This document shows, one piece after another, positions 7,531 to 7,833 of a stretch of 7,833 bases of DNA. The stretch is taken from the NCBI GenBank assembly GCA_900553115.1, contig USCF01000044.1, forward strand, positions 1-7,833, written 5' to 3'. The translations under genes were made by a program, and so were the position numbers. The notes below the pieces were generated by a model. It searched no databases. It saw only the letters and a program-made list of their open reading frames with translations, and was not told the DNA's origin. This DNA is from an uncultured Alphaproteobacteria bacterium (GTDB lineage Bacteria; Pseudomonadota; Alphaproteobacteria; RF32; CAG-239). How positions within the stretch are numbered: position 1 is the first letter of the stretch; every line of letters begins with the position of its first letter.

Positions 7531-7531
7531 T

Positions 7532-7608
7532 GAAACATTGAAAATCGTTTTTTCAAAATGACGGCGGGACTGGCTGCGCTACGCTACGCCGCCGCTTCAC
7601 TCATTGCC
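7532..7608. other. Spacer between repeats, with two inverted repeats
   Basis: This 77 bp has no credible gene. The left half holds TTGAAAA (7538-7544) and TTTTCAA (7550-7556), a 7 bp AT-rich hairpin. The right half is GC-rich: CGGCGG (7562-7567) pairs with CCGCCG (7589-7594), and an inner alternative is GGCTGCG (7572-7578) with CGCCGCC (7587-7593), one mismatch. CGGCGGGACT (7562-7571) is identical to ten bases of the tRNA-Arg T-arm/acceptor region (+ strand 7745-7754), in the same orientation, which could be a degraded copy of the tRNA 3' end or chance. Confidence 0.6.
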
Positions 7609-7723
7609 TGCGGCAACCGGCATTCTTGCGTCTGCCTTTCGTTTGCGGTCAAACTCACATCTGTGAGTTCTCGCCCTCGCTGCATAGCATTAATAAAACA
7701 AAAAAAGGTCTCAAAAGAGACCT
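7609..7723. repeat. Direct repeat, copy 2 (115 bp)
   Basis: This is the second copy of the unit at 7418-7531, in the same orientation, starting 191 bp later and about 96% identical. Its right end merges with the tRNA-Arg terminator, so the unit consists of the tRNA's terminator core plus about 90 bp of its downstream flank. The 18 bp palindrome recurs at 7652-7669 without change. The open frame crossing this copy continues into the antisense of the tRNA and is not a believable gene. Confidence 0.9.
7652..7669. repeat. 18 bp palindrome inside repeat copy 2
   Basis: AACTCACA (7652-7659) and TGTGAGTT (7662-7669) around TC, identical to the element at 7461-7478. Its arm extended by one base, GAACTCACA on one strand, also equals nine bases of the tRNA-Arg T-arm (+ strand 7756-7764). 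Confidence 0.75.
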
Positions 7724-7736
7724 TTTTTGTTTTATT
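7692..7736. terminator. Long hairpin terminator shared by tRNA-Arg (-) and rightward transcription (+)
   Basis: AATAAAAC, seven A and GGTCTC (7692-7712) face GAGACC, six T and GTTTTATT (7717-7736) around an AAAA loop. That is 20 base pairs with a single bulged A. The GC-containing core is followed by a T-run on either strand, so it can terminate in both directions. On the - strand it begins directly at the CCA end of tRNA-Arg and is clearly its terminator. On the + strand it would stop read-through from ftsZ before it runs antisense into the tRNA. Confidence 0.85.
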
Positions 7737-7812
7737 GGCGCGCTCGGCGGGACTCGAACTCACAACCTTCTGATCCGTAGTCAGATGCTCTATCCAATTA
7801 AGCTACGAGCGC
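7736..7812 (-). tRNA. tRNA-Arg (anticodon ACG)
   Basis: The 77 nt - strand sequence folds as a complete cloverleaf: acceptor GCGCTCG/CGAGCGC (7 bp), discriminator G and an encoded CCA (7736-7738), D stem GCTT/GAGC with loop AATTGGATA, anticodon stem TCTGA/TCAGA with loop CTACGGA, five-base variable loop AGGTT, and T loop TTCGAGT. Anticodon ACG reads CGN arginine codons, normally after deamination of A34 to inosine by TadA. The T stem GTGAG/CCCGC is imperfect, with a T-G wobble at 50-64 and an A-C mismatch at 52-62; the G53-C61 pair is intact. TAAAAT (7824-7829, - strand) about 11 nt upstream of the mature 5' end could be a -10 box, but the -35 would lie outside the window. The gene converges on ftsZ. 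Confidence 0.96.
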
Positions 7813-7833
7813 AGCGACTGGATATTTTAATAG

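Larger units (their letters stand above)
7418..7531. repeat. Direct repeat, copy 1 (114 bp)
   Basis: This copy matches 7609-7723 with four substitutions and one missing A: T/C at 7426; three changes clustered at 7496-7502 (CACGGCAC against CATAGCAT); six instead of seven A in the A-run. It contains in order a GC-rich start, a CGGCATTCTTGCGTCTGCC segment, the 18 bp palindrome at 7461-7478, and the A-run plus GGTCTC hairpin at its right end. It is richer in GC than the neighbouring genes and carries no credible reading frame with a ribosome binding site. I do not recognise the family. It looks like a non-coding repeat unit rather than an insertion sequence, since no transposase is present. Confidence 0.9.

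Noticed and set aside
7418..7723. CRISPR array
   Set aside because: There are only two long copies of about 114 bp with a 77 bp spacer; no short repeats of regular spacing and no cas genes.
7562..7754. Integration attachment sites of a mobile element at the tRNA
   Set aside because: The repeated match is only ten bases, only about 180 bp separate the two, and no integrase or cargo is present.
7558..7773. 71-codon + strand open frame after ftsZ
   Set aside because: It lacks a ribosome binding site, lies over repeat copy 2 and the terminator, and its last codons are the antisense of tRNA-Arg.

Overview
The window (about 41% GC by eye, with TGA used as a stop) holds a compact run of peptidoglycan-synthesis and cell-division genes on the + strand: mraY, ftsW, murB, ftsQ, ftsA and ftsZ. 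To the left is a divergently transcribed gene for an unknown exported protein, cut by the window edge. To the right is a convergent tRNA-Arg(ACG). FtsZ has a long acidic linker ending in a [13 protein letters not shown] tail, and the tRNA-Arg has an ACG anticodon followed by G37. Together with the FtsQ and MurB motifs, these suggest an AT-rich alphaproteobacterium, possibly one of the uncultured or host-associated lineages. The lineage is inferred from recalled family features, not from a database search.

Layout. 1-336 (-): 5' part of a gene for a small secreted protein. 337-472: AT-rich divergent intergenic region. 473-7361 (+): six dcw-cluster genes, tightly packed through ftsQ (5-11 nt gap, 1 nt overlap, 14 nt overlap), then a 24 nt gap before ftsA and a 77 nt AT-rich gap before ftsZ. 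7380-7411: hairpin terminator after ftsZ. 7418-7723: two near-identical direct repeats of about 114 bp, each ending in a GGTCTC-AAAA-GAGACC hairpin, separated by 77 nt of hairpin-rich sequence. 7736-7812 (-): tRNA-Arg(ACG), whose 3' end adjoins the hairpin of the second repeat.

How the genes work together. MraY makes lipid I. MurB reduces the enolpyruvyl group of the cytoplasmic precursor. FtsW polymerises lipid II at the septum. FtsQ bridges the division complex in the periplasm. FtsA anchors FtsZ filaments to the membrane, and FtsZ forms the ring. The usual neighbours murD, murG, murC, ddl and lpxC, and everything upstream of mraY (mraZ, mraW, ftsL, ftsI, murE, murF), are absent from this locus. 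The remaining genes have closed up with short junctions, so this is a rearranged, reduced dcw cluster.

I see no convincing new biological system here. The least explained parts are the tandem repeat/terminator block next to the tRNA and the unknown secreted protein.
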